A stretch of DNA of 64,000 bases from Actinoalloteichus fjordicus. GTDB taxonomy: Bacteria > Actinomycetota > Actinomycetes > Mycobacteriales > Pseudonocardiaceae. Shown in pieces: positions 1 through 8,412 of this stretch; positions within the stretch are counted from its first letter, which is position 1; each line of letters starts with the position of its first letter. The notes beneath the pieces are model-generated. The model did not search any database. It was not told the origin of the DNA and saw only the letters and a list, made by a program, of their open reading frames with translations. A program made the position numbers and the translations under genes. Where the stretch lies: NCBI RefSeq assembly GCF_001941625.1, contig NZ_CP016076.1, positions 2,294,001 through 2,358,000 on the forward strand. The letters run 5' to 3'.

Positions 1-348
1 TGCGAGTTGTGCCGCGTGGTCGAGCCGGTCCTCGTCCTGCCGCGAGGCCGGATCACGGCGACAGCGGGAGCAGGTGATCGGTTCGGCGGTGGGCAGCAGT
101 CGAGACCAGTCCCAGCCGCCCACGGCGGTGCCACAGCCGAGGCCGGGCACACTCCGCCCGAGGAACCGGGCCGGGCGCATGGCGTGCACGACGGACGAAC
201 CGGGAACCCGCGCGTTGCGATCGGCGAACCGGTCGAGCGCGAAGGCCGCGGTCTCGGCGGAGATCACGCCGATCGGCTCGGCGACCTCATCGATGTTCAC
301 CAGCACACCGTAGTGCGCCCCGGCGGCCCTCGTCGCGAACCGCGCCAC
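1..348 (-). CDS. Hypothetical protein, 3' end beyond window
   Basis: The reverse strand is open without a stop from about 480 to the window edge. GTG at 348 is the most likely start and GTG at 300 an alternative. The visible 116 codons contain a Gly/Cys/Trp-rich stretch (LGCGTAVGGWDWSRLLP) followed by a CxxC pair (TCSRC), possibly half of a metal site. I recall similar short uncharacterised actinomycete proteins but cannot assign a function. The C-terminus lies outside the window. It starts about 70 nt after a strong hairpin, so it is probably transcribed separately from the gene upstream. Confidence 0.45.
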   Translation of the reverse strand, partial: MARFATRAAGAHYGVLVNIDEVAEPIGVISAETAAFALDRFADRNARVPGSSVVHAMRPARFLGRSVPGLGCGTAVGGWDWSRLLPTAEPITCSRCRRDPASRQDEDRLDHAAQLA

Positions 349-418
349 GGCCCGGCGACGGCCCGTCGCTGCGGTCCCGGCGGCCCTGGCCCGTCCGCAG
401 GAGAAGACCGCCGAGCGC

Positions 419-454
419 CAGAAGGCCTCGCTCCGAACGGAGCGAGGCCTTCTG
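419..454 (-). terminator. Strong hairpin after the M23 peptidase gene
   Basis: A perfect inverted repeat has two 17-nt arms (starting CAGAAGGCCTCGCTCCG) and an AA centre. It lies 70 nt downstream of the reverse-strand peptidase stop. No U-tract follows, which is usual for actinomycete terminators. Confidence 0.7.
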
Positions 455-523
455 CATCCGGCGCCCTTGACTCGTGCGACGCGAGCCGCCCGACCCGGCG
501 GCGTCGGATGGTGGATCAACTGA

Positions 524-1378
524 TCAACCGCAGTGTTCGAACGGGCTGGTATAGGACTGTCCGCCCGCCGAACCGCCCCACTTCACGCAGGTGGCTCCCG
601 CCGCCCGGCGCACCGGACCCGCGTAATAGGAGAAGGACCCGGAGTCGGTGACCCGAGTCTGTCCCTGCACCTCGAGAAACGCCGTGGTCGCGGTCGGGGT
701 GCCCAGCGAGGCGGACTTGAGGGTCACGACGCAGTTGTTTCGGTTGGCGGAGTTGTACGTCAGGTACACGGTGCCCGCATTGCCGAGCGCCCGCTGATTG
801 ATGACCTGGTAACCGCTGCCGCAGACCTGGCCGGGGGAATAGGGATTGCCGTTGTCGGAGCAGCGGTTGTTGCTGGTGAAGCTCGTGTTGCCGTAGTAAG
901 GGACTGCGACTCCGTCCAGCGTGGCTCGCACCGGCGAACCCCCAGAACGCTGCTCGTAGTGCAGATGCGGTCCGGTGGAACCGCCGGTCGATCCGACATT
1001 GCCGATCCGCTGCCCCAGCCGCACCTGCGTGCCGACCGTGACGGCCTGGCTCGACAGATGCGCGTAGCGGGTCGTGAAGCCGGAGCCGTGGTCGATCTCG
1101 ATCCATCGGCCGTAGCTGGTGCTTCCGGTGTTCTCGACGCGGGCGACCCGACCCGCGGCAGAGGCGACGACCGGAAGATTGTTGATGTTCGAGCGCTGGA
1201 AGTCGACGCCCTGCGCGGGGCTGTGATTCGATCGCGTGTTGGCGTTGACCGTCTCATTGCATTCGAACGGCACCTGGTAGTTCGGCGCGGCCAGCGCCGT
1301 TCCCTGGCCGGCCACCAGGCCGAGCAGGGAGATGGCGAAGGCCGTCGTCACTGCGCCTAATCGTCTCGTGAACGTCAT
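524..1378 (-). CDS. Secreted M23 metallopeptidase with SapA-like C-terminal domain
   Basis: A predicted secreted peptidoglycan endopeptidase of 284 aa. Residues 1-31 are a Sec signal peptide with an ALA-AP cleavage site. Residues about 35-150 form an M23 (LytM/lysostaphin) domain with the zinc ligands visible as H52...D59 (NHSPAQGVDF) and H140 in HLH (138-140), plus H107. Residues about 175-284 are Cys-containing and resemble the Streptomyces spore-associated protein A family (CGSGY, VYLTYNS, CVKWGG, terminal HCG). That resemblance is recognised from memory. ATG at 1378 is chosen because GGAGGA lies 7 nt upstream and the signal peptide follows at once; the longer frame upstream is not protein-like. 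It probably trims cell wall during growth or differentiation. Confidence 0.88.
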   Translation of the reverse strand: MTFTRRLGAVTTAFAISLLGLVAGQGTALAAPNYQVPFECNETVNANTRSNHSPAQGVDFQRSNINNLPVVASAAGRVARVENTGSTSYGRWIEIDHGSGFTTRYAHLSSQAVTVGTQVRLGQRIGNVGSTGGSTGPHLHYEQRSGGSPVRATLDGVAVPYYGNTSFTSNNRCSDNGNPYSPGQVCGSGYQVINQRALGNAGTVYLTYNSANRNNCVVTLKSASLGTPTATTAFLEVQGQTRVTDSGSFSYYAGPVRRAAGATCVKWGGSAGGQSYTSPFEHCG

Positions 1379-1698
1379 ACGCTGTCCTCCATGCACTGGA
1401 GCGGCGGCCGATCGGCCCGCCGCCGGTAGCACGAACCAGCTGATCTGACCACACGATCCGATCAAGGGGAATGCGTCCGGGGAATCTTTCGGTGAAAGAT
1501 TCCCGTCGTCCTCGTTATTGTTCGGCGCGTCTTGTCGAGTCGATGATCCGCCCGGTAATCTGCCCGACCGGGTATGCGAACGTGTCGATCTCGATACCCG
1601 ATGACGGCGCGGACGAGTCATCGACGTCTGCACTGCGGAATACCCCGCAGACCGTGCGACATCGTTTTCAGCCGGTCTCCGTCTGGGCGTCGAAGGAC
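1379..1698. other. Intergenic region upstream of the M23 gene
   Basis: 320 nt between two reverse-strand genes. No convincing gene is seen. It holds the ribosome-binding site of the peptidase and an 11-bp hairpin at 1480-1504. Confidence 0.5.
1480..1504 (-). promoter_or_regulatory. 11-bp hairpin in the leader of the M23 gene
   Basis: Perfect inverted repeat GGGAATCTTTC-GGT-GAAAGATTCCC, about 100 nt before the peptidase start. It could be the terminator of the amidase gene upstream (which ends at 1699) or an element in the peptidase leader. I could not match it to a known riboswitch. Confidence 0.4.
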
Positions 1699-3342
1699 TC
1701 AGGCCGGTGTCAGCTCCGGTGTGCTCGCGGGCGGAATCCGGTGTCGGGTCGCCTGTTCGTAGGCGTGCCCGATGCCCAGCAGCGTCGGCTCGTCGAAGGC
1801 CCGCCCCAGCAACTCCACGCCCACCGGCAGTCCGTCGGCGGTCAGACCCGCCGGGACGGTCAACGCGGGCAGTCCGCTGTACGCGGCCAGCCGACAGTTC
1901 GCGTAGGACTGGCTGGTGCCCACCGGGGTCGCGGGGGCGGTGATCGTCGGATAGAGGATCACGTCCAGGTCGTGCGCCGTCATCAACGCGGTGATCCGTG
2001 CGTGCAGCACCTCGCGCTGCCGCAGCCGCTCCTCGTACTCCGGATGCGGCAGTTCCGGGCTGTCCACCCAGTTCCGCAGGGTCGACAGGACACTGGGCGT
2101 CACCAGACCCGAGGTCGCGATGTCGGCCAGGGTCACGAGATTCCTCGGCGGCTCGAGTCGTGCGAGGCTGCGGGGCGCACGTGTCCCCGGTGCGGCGAGA
2201 TAGGCGTCGAGGTCCCGCTCGAACTCGTCGCGGACCACGTTCGCCGCGCCCGCCGCCGCCAGGATCTCCGGCTGCGGCCCCAGTTCCACCGTCTCGGCGC
2301 CTCGCGCGGCCATGTCCCGTGCCGCCGCGCGGACGAGATCGGTCGTGGGCTGTTCCTCCGGGGTGACGCCGAAGTAGTCGGTGAACAGGCCGATCCTGGC
2401 GCCCGCGAGCGCGCGGTCGTTCAAGGTGGACAGATACGTGTCCGGCACGCGGCCGACGGCGGCCTCGGTCACCGGGTCGTCCGGATCGTGGCCTGCCGTC
2501 GCGTCCAGCACCAGTGCGACGTCGCGCACCGACAGACCGAGCGGCCCGACGGTGTCCTGGGTGCTCGACAGCGGGGCCACTCCCGCGCGGCTGGACAGGC
2601 CCAGCGTCGGCCGCAGCCCGACCAGCGCGTTGTGCGCGGCGGGGATGCGAATCGACCCGCAGGTGTCCGAACCCATGCCCACCGGGGCGAACGCCGCCGC
2701 CACCGCCGCGCCGGTCCCCCCGCTGGAACCGCCGGGATGCCGTTGCTGGTCATAGGGATTGCGGGTCTGACCGCCCAGCGAGCTGACGGTGGTGATGTTC
2801 ATGGCGAACTCGTGCAGGTTCGTCTTGGCCAGGATGATCGCCCCTGCCTCGCGCAGCAGGCGCACCTGGGTGGCGTCGTCGGGCGGTCGCAGCTCGCGCA
2901 GCGCGAGCGAGCCGTTGGAGGTCGGCAGGTCGCCCGTGTCGTGGTTGTCCTTGATCACAATCGGGATGCCGTGCAAGGGACCGCGAACCCGGCCGCTGCG
3001 TCGCTCGGCGTCCAGCCTGCGGGCCTGCGCCGTCGCCCTCGGATTGACGGTGATCACCGCGTGCAGGCCGGGCTGGTCGTCGTAGGCCTCTTCGTAGGCG
3101 TCGATCCGGCGCAGGTACGCCTCGACCAGCGCGGCCGAGGTGGTCTGTCGCTCCGCGAGCATCGTGGACAACTCGTGCACACCGACGCCGACGACCTCGG
3201 GCGCCGGGTTCCGCGGCGGCCCGGGCGGATGCGTCTCGGCCTGGGCGGCGGCCGGGACCGTCATGCCGACGGCCAGGGCGATCGCCGTCGCAGCCCGCCA
3301 CCGTCGACCTCGACGGGTTGACGGTCGGTCTGATCCGAGCAT
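1699..3342 (-). CDS. Secreted amidase (amidase signature family)
   Basis: A 547-aa hydrolase of the amidase signature family, cleaving C-N bonds of amides; the substrate is unknown. The Ser-cisSer-Lys triad is visible: K131 (IVIKDN), S206 in GGSSGG and S230 in GSDTCGSIR. The first 36 residues carry arginines (TRRGRRWR), a hydrophobic stretch and an AQA site, so export is predicted. GAGAGG lies 9 nt before ATG 3342; an ATG six bases further out (3348) sits too close to it. The mature enzyme resembles secreted actinomycete amidases often annotated as glutamyl-tRNA amidotransferase A-like, but a signal peptide rules out that role. Confidence 0.85.
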   Translation of the reverse strand: MLGSDRPSTRRGRRWRAATAIALAVGMTVPAAAQAETHPPGPPRNPAPEVVGVGVHELSTMLAERQTTSAALVEAYLRRIDAYEEAYDDQPGLHAVITVNPRATAQARRLDAERRSGRVRGPLHGIPIVIKDNHDTGDLPTSNGSLALRELRPPDDATQVRLLREAGAIILAKTNLHEFAMNITTVSSLGGQTRNPYDQQRHPGGSSGGTGAAVAAAFAPVGMGSDTCGSIRIPAAHNALVGLRPTLGLSSRAGVAPLSSTQDTVGPLGLSVRDVALVLDATAGHDPDDPVTEAAVGRVPDTYLSTLNDRALAGARIGLFTDYFGVTPEEQPTTDLVRAAARDMAARGAETVELGPQPEILAAAGAANVVRDEFERDLDAYLAAPGTRAPRSLARLEPPRNLVTLADIATSGLVTPSVLSTLRNWVDSPELPHPEYEERLRQREVLHARITALMTAHDLDVILYPTITAPATPVGTSQSYANCRLAAYSGLPALTVPAGLTADGLPVGVELLGRAFDEPTLLGIGHAYEQATRHRIPPASTPELTPA

Positions 3343-3844
3343 CGCCATCCACCTCTCGCCGGAGCCTCGGACCGTAGCGGTCTCCGGTTTCGGCTGAACT
3401 GCACCCGGTTTGCCGTGATGTTTCACTTCTACCGGTGCGCGGGGGCGGGCGACAGGGGTCGTGCGACCGACTGGGAGACCGAGCAAGCGCCTCGACAGTC
3501 CATAGCGGACGGATTTCTCTTCTCCGGCGGAGCCTCGGTCGTCGCCCTTCGGCGGCCGGCCTCTCGGTGAGCCGCACCGCAGGCCAGGCCCGCCGCGGGC
3601 GGAAGTCCCCGTCGATCTGACGCCTCGTCGGGCCCGACCGTCCACCGAGCATCGTGGACGGTTCCTCACCGGTCCCTCGACCTCCGCCGCGTGGCGCAGC
3701 CGCGACGATCATCGGGGGCAGGTCGGTGCCCGGCGGCTCCCACAGCCTCCGATCACCGTGCGCGCCGAGAAGCCGCACGATTCGGCGACGGAGCGACGAC
3801 CGAGCACCGACCCGCACTTCACCTGCCGGACCTCCGCCGAGGAC
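3343..3844. other. Intergenic, no gene seen
   Basis: About 500 nt between two reverse-strand genes. The open frames crossing it are arginine-rich and not protein-like. It should contain the amidase promoter and the end of the upstream transcript. Confidence 0.45.
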
Positions 3845-6622
3845 TCACGGCGTCTCGCACCATCCCTCGGGGTCCCGGTTCTGATGCGCGCCGCAGAGTC
3901 CCTGGAGCTCCGGCACACCCGAGCCCTGGGACACCAGCACCGCGACCACCTTGTCCTCCGGCACCTGCTGGTCCACGCTGCCGCCGAAGTTGATCCGGCC
4001 CGTCTCGCCGCTGAGCGAGCCCTCACCGTGGATTCGACTCAGCTCGTGCTGCACCATGCCGGGCCGGACCGGGATCTGCAGGTTGTTGCGCTGCAGGTTG
4101 GTGATCGCCGTGGCGAAGACGTCGAATGCGTCGTAGGCAAGGGCGGCGTGACCGTCCAACGAGGGGTCGATCGTGGCGTTGCAGACGTCCTCGAAGAGCT
4201 CCCGCATCGTGGTGTAGAGGTTGCTCGGGGAGTTGCAGGACGGTGAGCCCACCGCGAAGGAGAGGTAGTGGAACGGCACCGTCGGCCATCGGCCCCGATC
4301 CTCGCGGTCGGCGGCGAACCGGGAGATGTCGTCGCCGCCCAGGATGGTCGGCGGATCGTCCTGACACCGGCCGCTGACCCCGCTGAGAAACGAGTTGAAC
4401 TCGTCGGGCCGCCCTGCGAAGAAGATCAGGCCGGGATAGTCGCAGGACTGCCTACCGAGTTCGTTGGCGCGCAGCGCGTCCGGCGGCGCGGTGTCGGAGT
4501 CCTCCCTCGGCAGGTAGCGAAACCGATTGCTCCCGGCGTCGTCCCCGACGGCGGCGCCCTCGACATGGAAGCCCTGGGCCGCGAAGGCGTCGCCGACCTT
4601 CGACGTCAGGTCGGTGGCGTAGAGGTCGTTCTCGTCGGCGGGGGAGAGGATCCGGATCTCGCGGGTGATCTCGGCGGGCCCCGCATCGGCGGCGGCCAGG
4701 ACGTTCGAGGCGAAGGCGGCGGCCACCTCGGCCTCCCTGGCGTTGTCGGGGGAGACCTGCCGGTACAGCGGGGATGCGGCGGGCATCTGCGCGGCGGAGA
4801 GCGTGGCGGCGACCATCGGCAGCCCCTCGTTGCTCAGCGCGCGGATCGTGCGACGGGTGGCCTCGCGACTCTGGTCCAGTCCGACCACGCCGACGAGCGT
4901 GTCGTCCTCGTCCGCCAGCCGCCCCACCTGCTGCGCGACCCATTCGCCGTGCTGCATGCGAGATCCGGCATTGGCGACGTGCACCCTGATCAGTGGCGAC
5001 TCGGGTCCGCCGTCGAGCAGCCTCCGCTGCGCGGCGGCGATGCCCATCAGGCCCTCGTGCGTCGAGTTCAGCTCCGTGGTCTCGCCGGTGTCCATCGCGA
5101 CCAGGTAGACGATGGTCGCGTACGGCCGGTTCGCGTTCTCCTCCTGCCGGTGCGCCGCCTCCACGTCGCGATTCGTCGTCAGGATCTGCCTCTCGATCGC
5201 GCTGATCGCGGGCGACCCGCCGTCCAGGAACACGTGCGAGTCACCGCTCACCCCGACGCACTCGCCGTCATCCCGCAGGGCGATGGTGGCCGCGTCCCGA
5301 TCCCACGGCAGGATTCCGCACGCCTGATAGGTCTGTACGGAGCCGATGGTCAACTGGCCGGTGCCCGCGGCGACGGCGGCGGCGAGCAGAACCGCGACGG
5401 TGCGGGTGTAGCGTCTGCGGGCCCACCACGGCGGCGATCGGAAGGCGAACCGCCTGATCCCGTCGAGCTGACGGCGGTGGCGCTGCGGCTCGGCGGGCGG
5501 CGGCGGAATCTCCAGCGGCAGGTACCAGGCGGTGTGGTGGCGGGTCCGGCTGTAGTGGGCGAAGAGGGTCAGCCAGTGTTCGTAGGCGTCCTCGGCCTCG
5601 ACGGCGGGCCGGGTCTCGAGCGCTCTGGTCTGTCCTTCGTCGTCCGCTGCCCCCAGCTCGGCCGGGTCGGGCGGAATCACGGTGCTGCCGCTGACCACGA
5701 CCAGCGGGTCGAAGGCGCCGATGTCGTTGCGGACGTCGTTGATCAGCCGTAACAGTCGGTTGCCCCCGTTGGCCGGGGTGATCCTGTCCAGCAGCAGCAC
5801 GGTGTAGGTGGTGCGGCGGAAGGCCCGTAGGAAGCGGGGAAACGGTCGATGGGCCGCGCGCACGTCCTCCAGGAAGGCGTTGACGATCAGCCGTTGGAGC
5901 TGGCCCTGATCCTCGTAGACGTTGAGGTTCCTGGTCAGGCGTTCGGCGAACCCGATGAAGGTGCCGGGGTCCTGCGGTGCCAGGTACGGCTGCCGGAGCA
6001 GCCAGCGGTACTCGTTCCCGACGCCGGGAATGCGACCGCGTAACCGGACGGCGAACCGGATCGCGCCCACGGCACGCAGCAGCACGGCCCAGCGGGAGTC
6101 GAAGGCCTCGGCGGCGGGCTCGCCGTCGCGGCTGAGTCGGTCGCGTCGCCGAGAGCGCAGCGAGAGCCGGGCGCGAAGATCGACGTCGTCGGCCTCGGAG
6201 AATTCCTGTCGGAGCAGCCAGTCGACCAGATGAAAACGACTGAACCGCATCCTTCCGTACTTGGTGTTCGCGCCGGTGGACAGTTGCACGGCCAGGTCGC
6301 GCAGTGCCACGAGAATGAGTTCGGTCTGGTCGGCGGAATCGTCTGCTTCGGCGGTGAACGAGTGTCGGGCATGCGGCACCCGTCGCGGCGTGGCGTTCTT
6401 GAGTTGATCAGCGAGCGCGGTGAGCAGCTCGGCCTGTTCCTCCCCCCGGGACAGGCACAGCATCGGAATACCGCGTCTGCCGCGCTGGTCGACCGGCACT
6501 TCGCCGAGCAGCGGCCGGGTCACCAGCTTCCGCAGCAGCTTGAGCACCTGCGGAGCGCCCTCGAACGCGGGCATGGCGGTGCCCGGCCGCCCGGTCGGAT
6601 GAATTCGATCGGTGGTCGTCAC
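3845..6622 (-). CDS. Membrane protein with cytoplasmic domain and extracellular periplasmic-binding-like domain
   Basis: A 925-aa protein with three parts. Residues 1 to about 415 are a soluble, Arg-rich N-terminal domain with no visible P-loop or HTH. A single hydrophobic segment near residue 425 (TVAVLLAAAVAAGTGQL) follows. The C-terminal ~480 residues resemble type I periplasmic binding proteins of the branched-chain amino acid/ANF-receptor kind (VHVANAGS..., LVGVVGLDQS, HAALAYDAFDVFATAI). Known binding proteins are lipoproteins about 400 aa long, so this arrangement looks like a sensor or anchored receptor rather than a transporter subunit; that is inference. No permease or ATPase genes adjoin it. 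GTG 6622 has GGGGGA upstream. Confidence 0.7.
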   Translation of the reverse strand: MTTTDRIHPTGRPGTAMPAFEGAPQVLKLLRKLVTRPLLGEVPVDQRGRRGIPMLCLSRGEEQAELLTALADQLKNATPRRVPHARHSFTAEADDSADQTELILVALRDLAVQLSTGANTKYGRMRFSRFHLVDWLLRQEFSEADDVDLRARLSLRSRRRDRLSRDGEPAAEAFDSRWAVLLRAVGAIRFAVRLRGRIPGVGNEYRWLLRQPYLAPQDPGTFIGFAERLTRNLNVYEDQGQLQRLIVNAFLEDVRAAHRPFPRFLRAFRRTTYTVLLLDRITPANGGNRLLRLINDVRNDIGAFDPLVVVSGSTVIPPDPAELGAADDEGQTRALETRPAVEAEDAYEHWLTLFAHYSRTRHHTAWYLPLEIPPPPAEPQRHRRQLDGIRRFAFRSPPWWARRRYTRTVAVLLAAAVAAGTGQLTIGSVQTYQACGILPWDRDAATIALRDDGECVGVSGDSHVFLDGGSPAISAIERQILTTNRDVEAAHRQEENANRPYATIVYLVAMDTGETTELNSTHEGLMGIAAAQRRLLDGGPESPLIRVHVANAGSRMQHGEWVAQQVGRLADEDDTLVGVVGLDQSREATRRTIRALSNEGLPMVAATLSAAQMPAASPLYRQVSPDNAREAEVAAAFASNVLAAADAGPAEITREIRILSPADENDLYATDLTSKVGDAFAAQGFHVEGAAVGDDAGSNRFRYLPREDSDTAPPDALRANELGRQSCDYPGLIFFAGRPDEFNSFLSGVSGRCQDDPPTILGGDDISRFAADREDRGRWPTVPFHYLSFAVGSPSCNSPSNLYTTMRELFEDVCNATIDPSLDGHAALAYDAFDVFATAITNLQRNNLQIPVRPGMVQHELSRIHGEGSLSGETGRINFGGSVDQQVPEDKVVAVLVSQGSGVPELQGLCGAHQNRDPEGWCETP

Positions 6623-6986
6623 AGTTGATTCCCCCTGTCCCCGAATCACCACGGTTCTGCGTCGTGGCACCGGCGAATGGTCGCCGTCAGCTGCCTCCGC
6701 TCCTTATCGGAGGAGTCGTTCTCCGACGCACCGCGATAATCATCCCGCAGCGGCCCGACAGTTCGACGTCGGGATTTCGGCGCCGGTCGACGTTCGTTCG
6801 ACTCGAATGGGTGAAGATCGCGACACTGAGTTCGCCAGACTAGTCCAGCATGCCTGCCGGATCCACCAGCATTCTGCAATCACACTGAATCGCAATCTCC
6901 GGCCGTCGTCGAATCGATTCGACGACGGCGTGTCGGCCGAACTCGGGATCGGTGTGCCTGCCGATGCCGCCGCCCGCCGCAGCCTG
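6623..6986. other. Intergenic region with a perfect palindrome
   Basis: 364 nt between two reverse-strand genes. No gene is recognised. The notable content is a 28-bp palindrome at 6902-6929. Confidence 0.45.
6902..6929 (-). terminator. 28-bp perfect palindrome after the Lrp gene
   Basis: The half GCCGTCGTCGAATC is followed directly by its exact complement with no spacer. It lies 58 nt beyond the stop of the reverse-strand Lrp/AsnC gene and so may terminate it. A dyad with no loop could equally be a protein-binding site. Confidence 0.5.
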
Positions 6987-7472
6987 CTAGGTCCCCGTTC
7001 GACGCCGCGCCACGCCTGCGTCGAGCCCGCGCCCGCGCGGACCCGGCACGACCGACATCGGGCGCAGGATCAGCCGAGTCGCGGTGGCGGCGACGCCCGC
7101 CCGCTCCTTGAGATCGCGCAGCAGGGCGTCCAGCGCCGCGACGTCCGGCGGCTCGGCCCGCACCACGTAGTCGAACTCGCCGGTCACGTGATGAACCTCC
7201 ACGATGTCGGCGAACGAGGCCACCGTCGCCTCGAATCCCGCATTGTCCTGCCCGGGCCGCAGCCGGAGGTCGATGAGCACCTGGAGGGCCTCGCGCCCGG
7301 TCGCGACGGGATCGATGAGGACCTTGAGCCGGACGACTCCCCGGGTGGTGAGTCTGCGCAGCCGCTCGGCCGCCGCATTGGCGCTCAGGCCCACGGCCGC
7401 GCCGAGGCTGCTGTAGGAGATCCGAGGATCTCGCTGCATTTCACGGAGGATTGCCCTGTTGATCTCGTCCAT
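6987..7472 (-). CDS. Lrp/AsnC family transcriptional regulator
   Basis: A 161-aa regulator. The N-terminal winged HTH (MDEINRAILREMQRDPRISYSSLGAAVGLS, residues 1-45) is followed by an effector-binding RAM domain (about 65-145) containing the typical VTGEFDYVVRAE stretch. It diverges from a LysE-type exporter gene, the classic arrangement of LysG/LysE pairs, so it most likely senses an amino acid or related metabolite and controls that exporter. ATG at 7472 has no obvious Shine-Dalgarno sequence, so a leaderless or short-leader transcript is possible. Confidence 0.88.
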   Translation of the reverse strand: MDEINRAILREMQRDPRISYSSLGAAVGLSANAAAERLRRLTTRGVVRLKVLIDPVATGREALQVLIDLRLRPGQDNAGFEATVASFADIVEVHHVTGEFDYVVRAEPPDVAALDALLRDLKERAGVAATATRLILRPMSVVPGPRGRGLDAGVARRRTGT

Positions 7473-7536
7473 ACCGCCATGGTCTCGCCAGATCGCCGGG
7501 TTCGACCTGCATTCGATGATTCCGGCGGTCGATACT

Positions 7537-7570
7537 CCCCCTTCGGCGGCGATGTTCCGCCGAACGGGGG
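7537..7570 (+). promoter_or_regulatory. Inverted repeat between lrp-like and lysE-like genes
   Basis: Arms CCCCCTTCGGCGG and CCGCCGAACGGGGG are complementary apart from one bulged base, with a 7-nt centre. It ends 20 nt before the exporter start, in the shared divergent region, and is a candidate operator for the adjacent Lrp-type regulator. Confidence 0.45.
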
Positions 7571-7590
7571 ATCACAGGGGGACGGCGGAG

Positions 7591-8211
7591 ATGGTGACGG
7601 CGTTGGCGAGCGGATTCGGCTTCGGGCTGTTGGTGGCCGCTCAGGTGGGACCGATCTGGCTGCTCTGCGTGCGCGGCGTGCTGCACGGCGGGGTGGCGAT
7701 CGGCCTGGCCCTCGGGCTGGGCGCGGCCATCGTGGACGTGGCGTACGCGGCGTTGGGCGTCGCGGGAGTCGCGACGGTCCTCCAGTTGGGGGGCGTCCGA
7801 ATCGTCTTCGGCGCACTCGGCGTCGCCGTGCTGCTCGTCCTCGGCATCCGCGCCCTGCGCTCCGCCCTGCGGGACGGCCCGGCGGACCCGGCCGTGGACG
7901 GCGTGTCCGGAGTGCGGCCCGCCTTCCTGACCGGGCTCGCGGCCACGGCGGCCAATCCGCTGACCATCCTGTCCTGGGCGGCGGTCTTCGCCGCCGTCTC
8001 TGCGGCAGGCACCGCCGACGGCTCTGGCAGCTCGCCGATCCTGCTGGTGGGCGTCGGCATCGGGACCTTCTGCTGGTTCGCGCTGCTCTCGGTCCTGGTG
8101 GCCGGGCTGGGCCGCTTCCTCGGGCCCCGGCTGCGCCGAACGATCGACCTGGTTGCGGCCTGCGGTCTGCTGGTGTTCGCCGTGGTGCTGGCCTGGCGGA
8201 TTCTGGCCTGA
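7591..8211 (+). CDS. LysE family amino acid/metabolite exporter
   Basis: A 206-aa integral membrane protein of the LysE/RhtB fold with about six hydrophobic segments. It has the family N-terminal signature near GFGFGLLVAAQVGPIWLLCVRG and a second conserved stretch in ATAANPLTILSWAAVF (about residues 115-130). It should export an amino acid or analogue by proton antiport. ATG 7591 follows AGGGGGA at suitable spacing. It is divergent from the Lrp/AsnC gene that probably regulates it. The exact substrate cannot be read from sequence. Confidence 0.87.
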   Translation: MVTALASGFGFGLLVAAQVGPIWLLCVRGVLHGGVAIGLALGLGAAIVDVAYAALGVAGVATVLQLGGVRIVFGALGVAVLLVLGIRALRSALRDGPADPAVDGVSGVRPAFLTGLAATAANPLTILSWAAVFAAVSAAGTADGSGSSPILLVGVGIGTFCWFALLSVLVAGLGRFLGPRLRRTIDLVAACGLLVFAVVLAWRILA

Positions 8212-8303
8212 GACGGCACCGGCAGGCAACGCGGGTCCGGCGAGGACTGCGCGGCAGCCGAAGCCGCCTCGGCGTCGGGCGGCACGTCGGGGGTTCTCAC
8301 GAC

Positions 8304-8320
8304 GCCCCGCCGGGCGGGGC
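8304..8320. terminator. Hairpin between convergent genes
   Basis: GCCCCGCC-G-GGCGGGGC, an 8-bp stem located between the convergent exporter and aminotransferase genes. It would serve either strand. Confidence 0.35.
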
Positions 8321-8412
8321 TCGCCGGGGAGGCGTCTCGGACGTCCGTGCTGCGCGGCGAACCGGACGTGCGGCGCGAACCAGACGGCCCCGGCGGAGCG
8401 GCCGGGCGAGGC

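Noticed and set aside
1379-1698. Possible c-di-AMP (ydaO-type) riboswitch before the cell-wall peptidase gene
   Set aside because: Such switches do precede actinomycete cell-wall hydrolase genes, but I could not find the conserved core; only an 11-bp hairpin is present.
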